From positions 1 through 6,926 of the forward strand of contig JAIRLT010000127.1 of the NCBI GenBank assembly GCA_031259225.1: a stretch of 6,926 nucleotides of DNA, in the 5' to 3' direction. Below, one piece after another: positions 6,872 through 6,926 of the stretch. Made by a program: the position numbers and the translations under genes. The notes under the pieces are model-generated. The model saw nothing but the letters and a program-made list of their open reading frames with translations. It did no database searches and was not told where the DNA came from. Numbering within the stretch: the stretch's first letter is position 1; each line of letters opens with the position of its first letter. The DNA is from Prevotellaceae bacterium (GTDB taxonomy: Bacteria; Bacteroidota; Bacteroidia; Bacteroidales; UBA932).

Positions 6872-6916
6872 TTCTGCTTTGCCCGTCCCTCCCAGCGGAG
6901 GGACGAGGAGGCAGAA
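6872..6916 (-). other. Long imperfect hairpin in the leader upstream of the barrel gene
   Basis: Between the right edge and the ATG at 6837, bases 6885-6892 pair perfectly with 6897-6904 around a 4-nt loop (GTCCCTCC, loop CAGC, GGAGGGAC on the plus strand). The stem continues through 6882-6884 with 6905-6907; there 6883/6906 is a C-A mismatch in plus-strand RNA but a G-U wobble in minus-strand RNA. After a small internal loop an outer stem pairs 6872-6877 with 6911-6916 (TTCTGC with GCAGAA). The better pairing on the minus strand fits a structured 5' leader about 34 nt before the ATG. Read in plus direction it is followed by AAGTTTTTAT and would look like a terminator, but no plus-strand gene ends here. 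It could also be one end of a dispersed intergenic repeat. The rest of the 89-bp leader is A-rich without a recognised TAnnTTTG promoter element. Confidence 0.65.
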
Positions 6917-6926
6917 AAGTTTTTAT

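Noticed and set aside
6872..6926. Terminator of a plus-strand gene at the right edge
   Set aside because: The hairpin is followed by TTTTTAT in the plus direction, but the only gene nearby is on the minus strand, so a leader structure or dispersed repeat is more likely.

Overview
The window looks like chromosomal DNA of a Bacteroidota bacterium, most likely of the order Bacteroidales. The reasons are the SusC/SusD outer-membrane pair, lipoproteins with acidic residues directly after the lipidated cysteine, A-rich translation starts without Shine-Dalgarno sequences, and no recognisable sigma-70-type promoters. Genus and species cannot be told from this sequence alone.

Layout. Positions 1-111 (+) hold the 3' end of a gene that enters from the left; its last codons look like the closing strand of a beta-barrel plus a short tail. 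Positions 105-370 are a non-coding convergent junction. It contains two heptanucleotide tandem arrays (105-146 and 158-283), each followed by the same CTAAA(A)GCCGG decamer, a strong terminator hairpin (299-338), and a short degenerate GAAATCTT repeat. From 6837 down to 387 on the minus strand run four closely spaced, intact genes, in transcription order: a 278-aa outer-membrane beta-barrel protein (6837-6001), a SusC/RagA-like TonB-dependent transporter (5959-2786), a SusD/RagB-like lipoprotein (2767-1271), and an FN3-like plus barrel-like surface lipoprotein (1247-387). Gaps of 41, 18 and 23 bp point to one transcription unit. An 89-bp leader at the right edge contains a long imperfect hairpin, and no promoter is visible in it, so transcription probably begins outside the window.

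Function. SusC forms the TonB-powered outer-membrane channel and SusD its hinged extracellular lid. The third-position lipoprotein is probably a surface ligand-binding accessory, in the place where SusE/SusF or surface glycan-binding proteins usually sit. The small barrel at the head of the unit is an unassigned partner. No glycosidase, protease, sulfatase, sigma/anti-sigma pair or hybrid two-component regulator is in view, so the substrate cannot be named. The operon itself is a familiar type. The least explained parts are the paired heptamer arrays and the leader hairpin.
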